Assembly: GCA_963727035.1 (NCBI GenBank) | Contig: CAVSEY010000008.1 | Span: 30,124-94,123 of the forward strand | Length of the DNA: 64,000 nt | Origin: Rhodoblastus sp963727035 | GTDB taxonomy: Bacteria; Pseudomonadota; Alphaproteobacteria; Rhizobiales; Beijerinckiaceae | Direction: 5' to 3' | Part shown: one piece after another, positions 32,419 to 41,780 of the stretch | Layout of the letters: each line of letters begins with the position of its first letter | Numbering within the stretch: the stretch's first letter is position 1 | Notes under the pieces: generated by a model | What the model saw: only the letters and a program-made list of their open reading frames with translations | Databases searched by the model: none | What the model was told of the DNA's origin: nothing | Position numbers and translations under genes: made by a program

Positions 32419-33004
32419 GCGTCGTTGTTTAGGCCTCGTGCGAGCGTTCCACGGGGGAATGGCGCGCGGCTTGGCGCAGCGCCAGTTCGATTCCCGGTTC
32501 AGCCGCGCTCATGAGCCGCAACATCGGCAATGCGCGCATGAAGAGCAAAATAAATATACGATAGATATAAGAGTTGTCAAAAGCTGAAGGCAAAACCTGA
32601 ACCTCGTCGTCATTGCGAGCGAAGCGAAGCAATCCATTCCTGCGATGCGGCTGATGGCGCCAGGTGTTATCGATCGCTTTCTAGCCTTTGCTCCTCGCAA
32701 TGATCGTTTTTGAAGGTATCCAGCTATGACTTCAGCACGCATCTGTGAGGCGCCCAGCGACCATTTGGCTCCTTAACAAACGGCTCTCGCGCGCCAGCGC
32801 CAAGCCGCGGATGGGACGGCCGCAGGCGGAGGCGACCGCCGCCGCGGCAAGTATCTTGCCATTCGAAGCGCTCAAAAACCTGCTTCGTCTTAATAAATCC
32901 CGAATTGGCCGGCAAAGGCGGGGCGCACGAACGGCGTGTGGACGGAGCCCCGCGCCACGTGGTTCCAAACTCCCTCACAATGCGGGACATCACGAGGTTA
33001 CTCG
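32419..33004. other. Non-coding stretch with a dispersed inverted repeat
   Basis: No frame here carries a recognisable domain. AT-rich sequence around 32545-32580 and an inverted-repeat element at 32609-32704 stand out; the rest shows nothing I can assign. Confidence 0.5.
32609..32704. repeat. GTCATTGCGAG-type dispersed inverted repeat
   Basis: The element opens with GTCATTGCGAGCGAAGCGAA and closes with CTCGCAATGAT, the near-perfect reverse complement of its first 11 bases. This sequence, GTCATTGCGAGCGAAGCGAAGCAATCC, is to my knowledge a widespread intergenic repeat in diverse bacteria. Only one copy is in the window. Confidence 0.7.
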
Positions 33005-33164
33005 ATGACTTTGCGCGCCGAACTTCTGCGCCTGTCGCTCAAACTGGTCAAAAACGCGCAAGCGGCGCGCAAGGGGCGCGACGTTCCCATGGCCAAGGTT
33101 CGACGCCGACTGGCGCTCTTCGAAATCCATCGCGCCACGGCCGCCGGCGGGAACAAGAAAGACG

Positions 33165-33986
33165 GTGATCGATGTCGATGGCGTCCATGCTGTCGAAATT
33201 CTGACGCCCCAGGCGCGCCCCGATCGCTGCGTGCTCTATTTTCACGGCGGCGGCTATGCCTTCGGCAGCGAGCCGCTGGTCCGCGATTTCAGCTGGCGTC
33301 TGGGCGCCGCGACCGGCGCGCGTGTGCTGTATTTCGATTACCGGCTGGCGCCCGAACACCCGTTTCCAGCCGCAGTGGAAGACGCCAGCACGGTCTATCG
33401 CTGGCTGGCTGGCCGCATGAATCCGGAGCAGATTGTCTTTGTCGGCGATTCGTCCGGCGGCGGCCTCGTCCTTGCGACGCTTTACAAGATGCGCGACGAA
33501 GGTTTCGCGCTGCCGCGGGCGGCGGTTGCGATTTCGCCCTGGACCGATCTCGCGCTCACCGGCCCGTCGCTCCGCAGCAACGCCAAATCCGATCCGATGA
33601 TGGACGCGAAGCGATTGCCGGCGCTCGCCCGCAATTATCTCGGCGAGGCCGATCCGCGGCATCCTTATGCGTCACCGCTTTACGGCGATGGAAGGGGGCT
33701 CCCGCCGGTGCTCATCCAGGTCGGAAGCGACGAAATTCTGCGCGACGACGCTGCGCGCATGGCGGAAAAATTGCGCATGGCCGGCAATGAAGTCGAATTC
33801 GAAGAATGGCCGCGCATGCCGCATGTCTGGCACCATTATGCGCGGATCATCCCGGAGGGACGCCAGGCGATCGAGCGGATCGGCGCGTTCGTGCGGGCCA
33901 AACTGGGTGAAGGCGTGACGACGGCGCCGGCCCGCCTCCGCGGAGTCGGCGAGCCGGCCTTGGTCCACGATCTTTACCTCGCTTAG
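33165..33986 (+). CDS. Alpha/beta hydrolase (HSL-type esterase), N-terminal frameshift
   Basis: A 273-aa hormone-sensitive-lipase-like esterase from a GTG. The oxyanion motif is YFHGGGYAFGS, the nucleophile elbow is GDSSGGG, the acid lies in VGSDEILRDDA and the histidine in PHVWHHY. In front of it, in another frame from an ATG at 33005, lies what looks like the missing N-terminus (MTLRAELLRLSLKLVKN...), and deleting one G near 33161 would join the two into a normal-length enzyme. The GTG has no good ribosome-binding site, so the gene may be inactive or the base may be an error. Confidence 0.8.
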   Translation: MIDVDGVHAVEILTPQARPDRCVLYFHGGGYAFGSEPLVRDFSWRLGAATGARVLYFDYRLAPEHPFPAAVEDASTVYRWLAGRMNPEQIVFVGDSSGGGLVLATLYKMRDEGFALPRAAVAISPWTDLALTGPSLRSNAKSDPMMDAKRLPALARNYLGEADPRHPYASPLYGDGRGLPPVLIQVGSDEILRDDAARMAEKLRMAGNEVEFEEWPRMPHVWHHYARIIPEGRQAIERIGAFVRAKLGEGVTTAPARLRGVGEPALVHDLYLA

Positions 33987-33994
33987 CCGACGCC

Positions 33995-34825
33995 TCAGCT
34001 TTTCCGGACCCTGCGATAGGGCAAGGGCGCAAAGCGCGCCGAGGCGAGCGCCGGCGCCGCGCCGCGAATGGGCGCGCCCCAGGCGGAAGGGCGCGACGGC
34101 GACGTGACGAAGGCGGGCGGGCGTTCGGGCGGCTGCGGCGCCGACGAGTCCGGCGCGCTCGCTGCGGCGGCTTCGGGCGCGGCCGCGGTTTCATCGGGAC
34201 GCGGCGGCGGCGAAGGCGGCGCTGGTTCCGGGGCGCCTAGCGCCACGGCGGTCGTCGATCCGCCCGTGGCCACCGTTTCGGCGACCTGGACTTTGACGCT
34301 CTGGACGCGGACCGGCGCGCCATATCCGGCGTAGGCCGGGATGTCGGGCGCGCCAAAGGCCGCGAACAGCCCGCCAACACCGCTGGGCAAGGAAGCCTGC
34401 GCCCCGATGGGTCGCGCGCTCGCCCGCGCGATGGTGATTCTGGGCTCGGCCGGCGCCGTGCAGTCACGAACGCCGAGCCGGATCAGTTCCGAGCCGGTCA
34501 GCGATTTGTACTGGCGGCTCAGCGCGCCGAGCCTTTCGCGCACGGCGGGCGGATAGGCCCGCATCATCGCGTCGGAGACCCCGTCATTGGTCGCCCTGGT
34601 GATCGGATTATAGGCCTTGTGGAAGCGCAGCACGCCGTCGGGATAGACGCAGACATTGGGCGCAGCCAGCGCCAGCGTGCAGGCCGAGCGGCATTCGTGC
34701 AGCCGCACCTCGCGCCCGCTGCGGATATAGGCGTAGGTCTGCGCGGCATATTGGCGGACGTCGCCGCCGACATCCTTCATCACGATCACCGGCCCGTCGC
34801 CGGGCGGCGGATGCAGATAACCCAT
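33995..34825 (-). CDS. ClpP/crotonase-like periplasmic-type protein with Pro-rich tail
   Basis: A 276-aa protein. Residues 1-130 resemble the COG3904-type fold: VIVMKDVGGDVRQYAAQTYAYIRSGREVRLHECRSACTLAL with FHKAYN following. The CRSACT segment corresponds to the nucleophile loop in related ClpP-like serine hydrolases. From residue 140 on the chain is Pro/Ala/Ser-rich and low complexity. No clear signal peptide is included, so the true start could be upstream. Substrate unknown. Confidence 0.65.
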   Translation of the reverse strand: MGYLHPPPGDGPVIVMKDVGGDVRQYAAQTYAYIRSGREVRLHECRSACTLALAAPNVCVYPDGVLRFHKAYNPITRATNDGVSDAMMRAYPPAVRERLGALSRQYKSLTGSELIRLGVRDCTAPAEPRITIARASARPIGAQASLPSGVGGLFAAFGAPDIPAYAGYGAPVRVQSVKVQVAETVATGGSTTAVALGAPEPAPPSPPPRPDETAAAPEAAAASAPDSSAPQPPERPPAFVTSPSRPSAWGAPIRGAAPALASARFAPLPYRRVRKS

Positions 34826-34870
34826 GGCTTTTCGATCCCGAAATTCAGGCCAGCTTTGCCGCTACATGGT

Positions 34871-34893
34871 AAAGGCGCCGTTAAGGCGGCGCC
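34871..34893 (-). terminator. Likely terminator of enolase
   Basis: On the minus strand a perfect stem GGCGCCG/CGGCGCC with loop CCTTAA is followed by TTTA. It lies about 30 bases after the enolase stop. The T-run is short. Confidence 0.55.
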
Positions 34894-34924
34894 CGCAAGA
34901 TTGCTTCGCGGTCCGCAGAGACCC

Positions 34925-36202
34925 TCAGCCGCCGGCGAAGGGCGAGGCGAAGACGGCGGCCCTGCCCAGCCCGCGTTCGATTTCGAGCAGGCGGTTATAT
35001 TTGGCGATGCGCTCGCTGCGGCAGGCGGAGCCGGTCTTGATCTGGCCGCCGCCCATGGCCACCGCGAAATCGGCCATGAAGGCGTCTTCGGTTTCGCCCG
35101 AACGATGCGAGACCACATAACGCCAGCCGGCGGCGCGGCAGAGGTCGATGGTCTGGATCGTCTCCGTCACCGTGCCGATCTGGTTGAGCTTGATCAGCAC
35201 CGCATTCGCGGTTTTTTCGGCGACGCCCCGGCGCACGAATTGGGGATTGGTGACGAAAATATCGTCGCCGACGATCTGAATCTTTCCGCCCTGCGCCGCC
35301 GTTTGCCGGGCGAAGCCGGACCAGTCGTTTTCGTCGAGCCCGTCCTCGATCGAGACGATGGGAAAAGTTTCGATCCAATTCTGGTAGATCGCGATCATCT
35401 CGTCGGAGGATTTGCGGCCGCCGCCCGATTTCGCCAGATCATAGGCGCCATTGCCGTAAAAAGAGCTGGCGGCGGGGTCGAGCGCGATGGCGATGTCCTT
35501 GCCGGGCTTGTAGCCGGCCGCCTCGATCGCCTGGACGATGCGCTCGCAGGCCTCCTCGTTGCTTTTCAGATTGGGCGCGAAGCCGCCTTCGTCGCCGACC
35601 GATGTCGAATAGCCCTGCTTCTTCAGGATTCCGGCCAGCGCATGGAACGTCTCCGCGCCATAGCGCAAGGCCTCGGCAAAGGTCGGCGCGCCGATCGGCA
35701 TGACCATGAATTCCTGGAAATCGACGCTGTTGTCGGCATGTTTGCCGCCATTGAGAATATTCATCATCGGCACGGGCAGGCGGACCGCGCCGGCGCCGCC
35801 GAGATAGGCGTAGAGCGGCAGTTTCGCCTCCTCGGCCGCCGCCCGCGCCACCGCCATGGACACGCCGAGAATGGCGTTGGCGCCGAGGCTCGCCTTGTTC
35901 GGCGTGCCGTCGAGTTCGATCAGGGTCGCGTCGATTTCGGCCTGGCGCGACGGATCGGCGCCGATCAAAGCCAAGGCGATGGTTTCATTGACATTGGCGA
36001 TCGCGTTGAGCACGCCCTTGCCGCCGTAACGGCTTTTGTCGCCGTCGCGCAGCTCGACAGCCTCGTTCTCGCCGGTCGAGGCGCCGGAGGGAACCGAAGC
36101 CGAAACCTGGACCCCGCTTTCCAAAGCGAGATGGACGCGAACGGTCGGATTGCCGCGCGAGTCGAGGATTTCATGGGCCTGGATGGACGCGATCTTGCTC
36201 AT
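34925..36202 (-). CDS. eno: Enolase
   Basis: A 425-aa glycolytic and serine-cycle enzyme interconverting 2-phosphoglycerate and PEP. Diagnostic segments are ILDSRGNPTVRVHL, PSGASTGENEAVELRDGD, SVGDEGGFAPNL, the metal site SIEDGLDENDW and the catalytic lysine in VLIKLNQIGTVTET. The C-terminus ends AVFASPFAGG. Together with ppc it manages the PEP pool. Transcribed alone, with a terminator behind. Confidence 0.98.
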   Translation of the reverse strand: MSKIASIQAHEILDSRGNPTVRVHLALESGVQVSASVPSGASTGENEAVELRDGDKSRYGGKGVLNAIANVNETIALALIGADPSRQAEIDATLIELDGTPNKASLGANAILGVSMAVARAAAEEAKLPLYAYLGGAGAVRLPVPMMNILNGGKHADNSVDFQEFMVMPIGAPTFAEALRYGAETFHALAGILKKQGYSTSVGDEGGFAPNLKSNEEACERIVQAIEAAGYKPGKDIAIALDPAASSFYGNGAYDLAKSGGGRKSSDEMIAIYQNWIETFPIVSIEDGLDENDWSGFARQTAAQGGKIQIVGDDIFVTNPQFVRRGVAEKTANAVLIKLNQIGTVTETIQTIDLCRAAGWRYVVSHRSGETEDAFMADFAVAMGGGQIKTGSACRSERIAKYNRLLEIERGLGRAAVFASPFAGG

Positions 36203-36338
36203 GGCGTGTTTCCTGTCTGAAAGTCTTGGCGATGGGGCTGAAAGCGACGGCGTCAGCCGTTCAAAATCGACTCATGTTTTTCTTTTAAGACGGAACAGTC
36301 TTGCCGGCCTTGGCCTGCGTCAAGACCGGGGCGCGGGG

Positions 36339-38018
36339 TCAGAATGGATTGACATCGCGAAATCCGGCCAGGATCAGCAGGGCCCTGTGCCCCGCGCTTT
36401 CCTCCTCCTCGCTGTGGGCGCCGCGCCCCCGCGCATTGTATTTGAGCGCATGCCGGCGCATGTCCTCCGAAAGGCGCTCGAACAGCGTGGCCTGATGCTC
36501 GAGCAGCCGGGCGATCTGTTCGGAGTCGCGCAGGGCTTCGGCCAGCTTGCCGAAATGCGCGAGGCAGATCGCGGAAAGCGATTTCAGCGCATCCGCCTCA
36601 TCTTGCGACAGGCGCGCCGCGATCGTGGCCATTGCCTCGGTTTCGGTCGAGGCGCGAAGATCGCACAGGACGCAGCTCCCGCGTTTGGGCACGAGCGCCT
36701 GAATCCGTTTCGGCGTTTCGAGCCGTTCCACATTGGCGGCCTCGGCGCGCAGCCGGGCGGCGAGCCGGTCGAGAACGGGGGAAAAGCTCATGCACAGCCC
36801 GTAATCGGCGGCGACCGATTCCATCTGCCAGGCGTGAAATCCGCACAGGCCGCCATGTTCGGCGAAACGCTGCCCTTCCTGTGGATCGACGCTGAGCCGC
36901 AACTGGAATTTGCGCAGGAAATCCCACTGCGCCTCGCCGATGTGAGCGCAAATCTCGCACGGGTTGAACTGGTTGAGCGCCGGCAGGGCCATTTCGCTGT
37001 CCTGGGGCGACTCGCATTGAAAGCGCTCGACCTTGGCTTGGGCGGCGGCTTGGGCGGCGGCTTGGGCGGCGATCCGATTGGCCAAGGCGTCGAGCCGTTG
37101 CGGGATGTCGCCCCGTTTCGCTTTCGGCAGCCGGCTGGCGACATCGGCGATGCGCGCGCACATGCGGAGCAGGAACCGCGTCGCCTTTTCCGTCAGCAGA
37201 AAATCGATCAGACTTTGTTCGAGGGCGATCAGGCCACTGTCTTTCAAGCGGGCCTCGTCCTTCCGCGCCTTCGCTTCAAGCCCGTCGCGCGCGGACAAAG
37301 CGAAGACCCGCGGCGCGTCCTCGCCGAAAATCGCCGCGAGCTGGCCCCGAATGAAAGCCACGACATCGTCGCGCTCTTCGCGCCCGACGATATCCTGCTT
37401 GTTGATCGCCACAAAAATCTTGCGCGCCGAAGTCGAAACCTTGCGCAGGATGCGGATTTCCTCTTCCGACAGCGGACTTTCGAAACTGGTGACGACGAGA
37501 AAGGCGTCGGCTTCCGGCAGGAAGGATTCCGTCGCGCGGGTGTTTTCGGCGATCGCGGAGCCGAGGCCGGGCGTATCCACGAAATGAAAGCCGCGCCGCA
37601 GCAATTCGGCGCGGATCTGGACTTCCGCGACCTTGATCCGCTTCATGTTTCCCGGATTACCCTGCTGGGTGACAAATTGCGGCAAAGCGGCGAGGGGGAT
37701 TTCCTGGGTCAGCATGGAGCGCTCGAAACGCAGAACCACGTGGTCTTTCAAGCCATAGGCGACGGTGGTGATGACCGAGGTCAGCGGGACGACGTCGACC
37801 GGCAGGCAGGGGCGCCCGAGAATGGCGTTTATCAAAGATGATTTGCCCCGGCTGAACCGTCCGATGAAGGCGAGATTGAATCGGTCCTCGGCAAGTTTGA
37901 CGAAAAGCTCGCGGAACCGCTCCTGCCATTCGGAATCTTTTGAGTCGAACTGACCGGCCATCGCGCGAACCACATCGGCGAGGGCGAATTTATTTTGTTC
38001 GTAATCGCGCAAATTCAT
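36339..38018 (-). CDS. Dynamin-like GTPase fused to a tandem zinc-module region
   Basis: A 559-aa two-part protein. Residues 1-290 form a dynamin-family GTPase: G1 GRFSRGKS (53-60), G3 DTPGLGS (148-154), G4 NKQD (206-209). An Ala/Gln-repeat linker (about 316-330) leads to a C-terminal region with two similar metal-binding modules, C354-C357...C392-H395 and C449-C452...C485-H488, each CxxC followed about 33 residues later by CxxH. The region resembles DUF6062. Bacterial dynamins remodel membranes; the zinc part may dock a partner. It diverges from the AmmeMemoRadiSam genes across a 590-bp gap. Confidence 0.85.
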   Translation of the reverse strand: MNLRDYEQNKFALADVVRAMAGQFDSKDSEWQERFRELFVKLAEDRFNLAFIGRFSRGKSSLINAILGRPCLPVDVVPLTSVITTVAYGLKDHVVLRFERSMLTQEIPLAALPQFVTQQGNPGNMKRIKVAEVQIRAELLRRGFHFVDTPGLGSAIAENTRATESFLPEADAFLVVTSFESPLSEEEIRILRKVSTSARKIFVAINKQDIVGREERDDVVAFIRGQLAAIFGEDAPRVFALSARDGLEAKARKDEARLKDSGLIALEQSLIDFLLTEKATRFLLRMCARIADVASRLPKAKRGDIPQRLDALANRIAAQAAAQAAAQAKVERFQCESPQDSEMALPALNQFNPCEICAHIGEAQWDFLRKFQLRLSVDPQEGQRFAEHGGLCGFHAWQMESVAADYGLCMSFSPVLDRLAARLRAEAANVERLETPKRIQALVPKRGSCVLCDLRASTETEAMATIAARLSQDEADALKSLSAICLAHFGKLAEALRDSEQIARLLEHQATLFERLSEDMRRHALKYNARGRGAHSEEEESAGHRALLILAGFRDVNPF

Positions 38019-38605
38019 GACGCGGCTCCCCTGCGGGGCGCAAATCGCGCGGCTTGGCGCTCAAGACGGAACGGGGCGGAAAAGTCGAGACGGCGCGGCG
38101 GCCGGCCCTTAGTCGATGGGCGCGCCTTGGGTCTTGCTGCCATGGGACTCCCCGCGAAGTTCAACTTCAGCAGGAGTCATCGGCCGACAGGCGTTTAAAG
38201 GCGAACCTCACCGCTGAACGGAAGCCTAAACCTTCCCGCGGCGGCGTTCAAGGCCAGGCGCTGGGGTTCGCCAAAACCGCCCGAAAGGGCAGATGACTCC
38301 CGCCAAGGCGAGGCTTTATCCTTCCCTGTCCGTCATCGACGCCTCGGCCAGCGCGGTGTCGCGCCTCTTGCTGGCGGCGGCGCAGCGACGGCGGCGCGCG
38401 CGATTTCGAGATTGCGTTGCGCGAGCAACTGGGCGGGGAGCTCAATTCGACCCACGAAACCCTGTGCGGCCTTTTACGGAAGCTTCGCGCCGCGAAGACG
38501 CGATTGGTTTTTATGGGCGAATATCCGCCAAACTCTTACTTTACCAATGGCCGATCCTATATTCGGGACGAGGGAAGCGGCCTGCTTCCCATGGGGGAAA
38601 GATCC
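38019..38605. other. Long intergenic region between dynamin-like and amrB genes
   Basis: No gene is supported. One frame continuous with amrB is open back to 38417, but the extra residues match nothing I know and lack a ribosome-binding site. It should hold two divergent promoters; none is clear. Confidence 0.45.
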
Positions 38606-39406
38606 GTGATCCGTCAACCTGCTGTTGCGGGGGCGTTTTATCCGGCCGACGTGGCGACGCTTCGCCAGAGCTTGGCCCAACTGATGCAGCCGCCCAACTC
38701 ACCGGCCGGGGCGCAGCGCCCCAAGGCCCTGATCGCGCCTCATGCCGGCTATGTCTATTCGGGCCGCGTCGCCGGTCTGGCTTATGCCCGTCTCGCGCCA
38801 TTCGCCCAAAGCATCCGGCGCGTGGTCCTGCTCGGCCCCGTGCATCGCGTAGCCGTTCGCGGCCTGGCCTTGCCCGAGGCCGATCGTTTCCGGACGCCGC
38901 TCGGCGAAGTGGCGGTCGACCAGGACGCGGTGCGGCTTCTGGCGGGACTGAAACAGGTGGTGGTGAGCGGCCCCGCTCATGCGCTCGAACATTCGCTCGA
39001 AGTGCAACTGCCGTTCCTGCAAAGCGCGCTGCGCGATTTCACTTGTGTGCCGCTCGCGGTGGGCGACGCCACGGTGGAGGAAGTCGCCGAGGTTCTCGAT
39101 GTCCTGTGGGGCGGTCCGGAGACGCTGATCGTCATCAGCTCCGACCTGTCGCATTATCTGACTTATGACGCAGCCCGGAAAAAGGACCATGACACGGTCG
39201 AGAAAATCCTGCGCGGCGAACTGCTGGACAGTTTCGACCAGGCCTGCGGCGCCGTGCCGATCGACGGGCTCTTGCAGGCCGCGCGCCGGCATGGATTGAG
39301 GCCAAGGCTGGTGTCGCAGTGCAATTCGGGCGATACGGCCGGCGATCGGCAAAGGGTCGTCGGCTATGCGGCGATAGAATTTCTCGAAAGCGGGAACGCG
39401 GAATGA
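38606..39406 (+). CDS. amrB: AmmeMemoRadiSam system protein B (Memo family)
   Basis: A 266-aa Memo-family protein. The metal-binding residues known from human MEMO1 correspond to PHAGYVYSG, GPVHR and SQCNSGD, all present; AGAFYPAD and SSDLSHY are family signatures. The GTG at 38606 is preferred since GGGGGAAAG lies just upstream, giving MIRQPAVAGAFYP; an ATG at 38591 is the alternative. Its stop overlaps the next ATG by four bases. The system is conserved in bacteria and archaea, but its reaction is unknown. Confidence 0.93.
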   Translation: MIRQPAVAGAFYPADVATLRQSLAQLMQPPNSPAGAQRPKALIAPHAGYVYSGRVAGLAYARLAPFAQSIRRVVLLGPVHRVAVRGLALPEADRFRTPLGEVAVDQDAVRLLAGLKQVVVSGPAHALEHSLEVQLPFLQSALRDFTCVPLAVGDATVEEVAEVLDVLWGGPETLIVISSDLSHYLTYDAARKKDHDTVEKILRGELLDSFDQACGAVPIDGLLQAARRHGLRPRLVSQCNSGDTAGDRQRVVGYAAIEFLESGNAE

Positions 39407-39987
39407 CCGGGGCCGCCGTGAAAATCGAAGATCGAGGCCCGGTGCTGCTGGCGCTCGCCCGCGCGGCGATCGCCGGCGCCTTGGGCGGAAAGGCGCAGGC
39501 CGACGTGTCCGCGCCCTGGCTGCGCGAGCCCGGCGCGAGTTTCATCACCCTGACGCAGGGCGGCGAATTGCGCGGCTGTATCGGCAGTCTGGAGGCCCGG
39601 CGTCCGCTGCTGGAGGATGTCGCAGCCAATGCGCGCGCGGCGGCGTTCCACGACCCGCGTTTTCGGCCGCTCGACGCCGACGAACTGGGCCGCACCCGCG
39701 TCGAAGTCTCGCTGCTGTCGCCGCTGGAGCCTTTTCCGGCGCGCTCGGAAGACGAGGCTTTGACGCAGGTCCGCCCGCATGTCGACGGCCTGGTGCTGGA
39801 TTGGCGCGGCCAACGCGCGACTTTTCTGCCGCAGGTTTGGGACGACTTGCCGAATCCGCGCGATTTTTTTGCCCATCTCAAGCTGAAGGCCGGCTTGCCG
39901 CAGGATTTCTGGGCCGACGACCTTCGCCTCTACCGCTATCACGTCACCAAATGGAGCGAGCCTGAAACAGGGCCGGCCGCATCGTAA
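39403..39987 (+). CDS. amrA: AmmeMemoRadiSam system protein A (AMMECR1 family)
   Basis: A 194-aa AMMECR1-domain protein. The hallmark hexapeptide LRGCIG is at residues 56-61, within GGELRGCIGSLEARRPL, and VEVSLLSPLEP and FLPQVWDDLP are typical. The cysteine in this motif is nearly invariant and may be catalytic or metal-binding. It overlaps amrB by four bases and amrS by one base, so the three are translated as a unit. Confidence 0.95.
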   Translation: MTGAAVKIEDRGPVLLALARAAIAGALGGKAQADVSAPWLREPGASFITLTQGGELRGCIGSLEARRPLLEDVAANARAAAFHDPRFRPLDADELGRTRVEVSLLSPLEPFPARSEDEALTQVRPHVDGLVLDWRGQRATFLPQVWDDLPNPRDFFAHLKLKAGLPQDFWADDLRLYRYHVTKWSEPETGPAAS

Positions 39988-41063
39988 TGTCCGAGTTTCA
40001 TCCCACCCAATATTGGCACAAGACCGATGACGGCCGCATCCAGTGCGATGTCTGCCCGCGCGATTGCAAATTGCACGAGGGCCAGCGCGGCGCCTGTTTC
40101 GTGCGCATGCGCTCCGGCGATGAAATCGTCCTGACGACTTATGGCCGTTCATCGGGCTTCTGCATCGATCCGATCGAAAAGAAGCCGCTCAATCATTTTT
40201 ATCCTGGATCGAGTGTGCTGTCCTTTGGCACGGCGGGCTGCAACCTCGCCTGCAAGTTCTGCCAGAATTCGGACATCAGCAAGACACGCGACATGGACCT
40301 GCTGATGGACCGGGCTTCTCCGCAAGCGATCGCCGAGGCCGCCGCCCGCCACGGCTGCCGCAGCGTCGCCTTCACTTATAACGACCCGGCGATCTTCCTC
40401 GAATACGCCATGGACGTCGCCGACGCCTGTCATGCGCGCAACATCAAGACGGTCGCGGTTTCGGCCGGCTATATGCACGAAAAGGCGCGGCGCGATTTCT
40501 ACGCCAGGATCGACGCCGCCAATATCGATCTGAAGGGCTTCACCGACGACTTCTATTTCAAGCTGACGGCGGCCCATCTGCAGCCCGTGCTCGACACTCT
40601 GCTTTACCTGAAGCACGAAACCGACGTCTGGCTGGAGCTGACCACTTTGCTGGTGCCGGGACAAAACGATTCGGACGAGGAATTGACGGCGCTGTCGAAC
40701 TGGGTGGCGCGCGAACTGGGGCGGGATGTCCCGTTGCATTTCTCGGCCTTTCATCCTGCCCATAAAATGCTGGACACGGCGCCGACGCCGCCCCAAACTC
40801 TGACGCGCGCGCGACGAATCGCGATGGAGGCGGGGCTTGATTATGTCTATCTCGGCAATGTCCACGACCCCGCCGGCGACACGACGTTCTGCCCGCAATG
40901 CCATGCGCCGCTGATCGTGCGCGACTGGTATGAAATCGAGAGTCACGCTTTGGCGCAGGGCGGCTTCTGTCCCGGCTGCGGGACGGCCATCCCCGGCCGT
41001 TTCGACGCCAAGATCGGCAATTTCGGCCGGCAGCGGATTCCCGTGGCGATGGGACGGGAATGA
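39987..41063 (+). CDS. amrS: AmmeMemoRadiSam system radical SAM enzyme
   Basis: A 358-aa radical SAM enzyme. The SAM cluster cysteines are C85, C89 and C92 (CNLACKFC). An N-terminal cysteine group (C20, C23, C27, C37) and a C-terminal zinc-ribbon-like pair (CPQC and CPGC) add metal sites. The sequence resembles pyruvate-formate-lyase-activating enzymes, so generation of a protein glycyl radical or a related modification is conceivable. It ends 130 bases before an oxidoreductase operon on the same strand. Confidence 0.95.
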   Translation: MSEFHPTQYWHKTDDGRIQCDVCPRDCKLHEGQRGACFVRMRSGDEIVLTTYGRSSGFCIDPIEKKPLNHFYPGSSVLSFGTAGCNLACKFCQNSDISKTRDMDLLMDRASPQAIAEAAARHGCRSVAFTYNDPAIFLEYAMDVADACHARNIKTVAVSAGYMHEKARRDFYARIDAANIDLKGFTDDFYFKLTAAHLQPVLDTLLYLKHETDVWLELTTLLVPGQNDSDEELTALSNWVARELGRDVPLHFSAFHPAHKMLDTAPTPPQTLTRARRIAMEAGLDYVYLGNVHDPAGDTTFCPQCHAPLIVRDWYEIESHALAQGGFCPGCGTAIPGRFDAKIGNFGRQRIPVAMGRE

Positions 41064-41192
41064 CGCGGCCCCGAACCTTTGCGGGATATCAAGGCGCCGC
41101 GCCGGTCCACGAAGGATAGTTTCATAGAATCGTCGCACGGAGAATCGAGTGTGGCGAGGAGGGGCCGGCGCGCCGGCAATGCGGGAGGCGCA

Positions 41193-41771
41193 ATGTTCCA
41201 GATTCGCATTCATGGCCGGGGCGGGCAGGGCGTCGTGACGGGGGCGGAAATGCTCTCGGTCGCGGCCTTTGTCGAGGGCCGCCACGCCCAGGCCTTTCCC
41301 AGTTTCGGCTCCGAGCGCACCGGGGCGCCGGTCGTCGCCTTCTGCCGAATCGCCGACAGGGAAATCCGCCTGCGCGAGCCGGTCCAGGATCCCGATTGCG
41401 TGATTCTCCAGGACCCGACGTTGCTGAAAGTGATCGACGTCTTTTCGGGCCTGAGCCCACAAGGCTATCTGCTGGTCAACACCAACAAGAGTTTCGACGA
41501 CCTGCATCTGCGCGGCGTGGTCGAAAAACTGCCGCCAGGCCATGCGGTGATCGTGCCGGCGACCGAGCTGGCGCTGAAACATGTGAAGAGGGCGGCGCCC
41601 AACGCCGCTTTGCTCGGCGCCTTCGCGGCGCTGACCGGACTCGTCCATTTCGAAAGCGTCAAGCGCGCCATAGCCGAGGCCTTTCCCGGCAAGGTGGGCG
41701 AGGCCAATATCGCCGCCGCGCAGGAAGCATACGATCTCGTCATTTCCCATGAAAGCGCCGCGACGGTTTGA
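41193..41771 (+). CDS. porG: 2-oxoacid:acceptor oxidoreductase, gamma subunit
   Basis: A 192-aa gamma subunit of the pyruvate/2-ketoisovalerate:ferredoxin oxidoreductase family. The coenzyme A-binding domain opens IRIHGRGGQGVVTGAEML and includes FGSERTGAPVVAF. The ATG at 41193 follows GGGAGG. It is the first gene of a four-gene operon (gamma, alpha, beta, NAD(P)H/Fe-S subunit). The enzyme would interconvert a 2-oxoacid plus CoA with acyl-CoA, CO2 and reduced ferredoxin. Confidence 0.93.
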   Translation: MFQIRIHGRGGQGVVTGAEMLSVAAFVEGRHAQAFPSFGSERTGAPVVAFCRIADREIRLREPVQDPDCVILQDPTLLKVIDVFSGLSPQGYLLVNTNKSFDDLHLRGVVEKLPPGHAVIVPATELALKHVKRAAPNAALLGAFAALTGLVHFESVKRAIAEAFPGKVGEANIAAAQEAYDLVISHESAATV

Positions 41772-41780
41772 GGAGCGCCG

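Noticed and set aside
38417..38605. N-terminal extension of amrB
   Set aside because: The frame is open but lacks a ribosome-binding site and the added residues do not match Memo proteins; a GTG with a strong Shine-Dalgarno lies at 38606.
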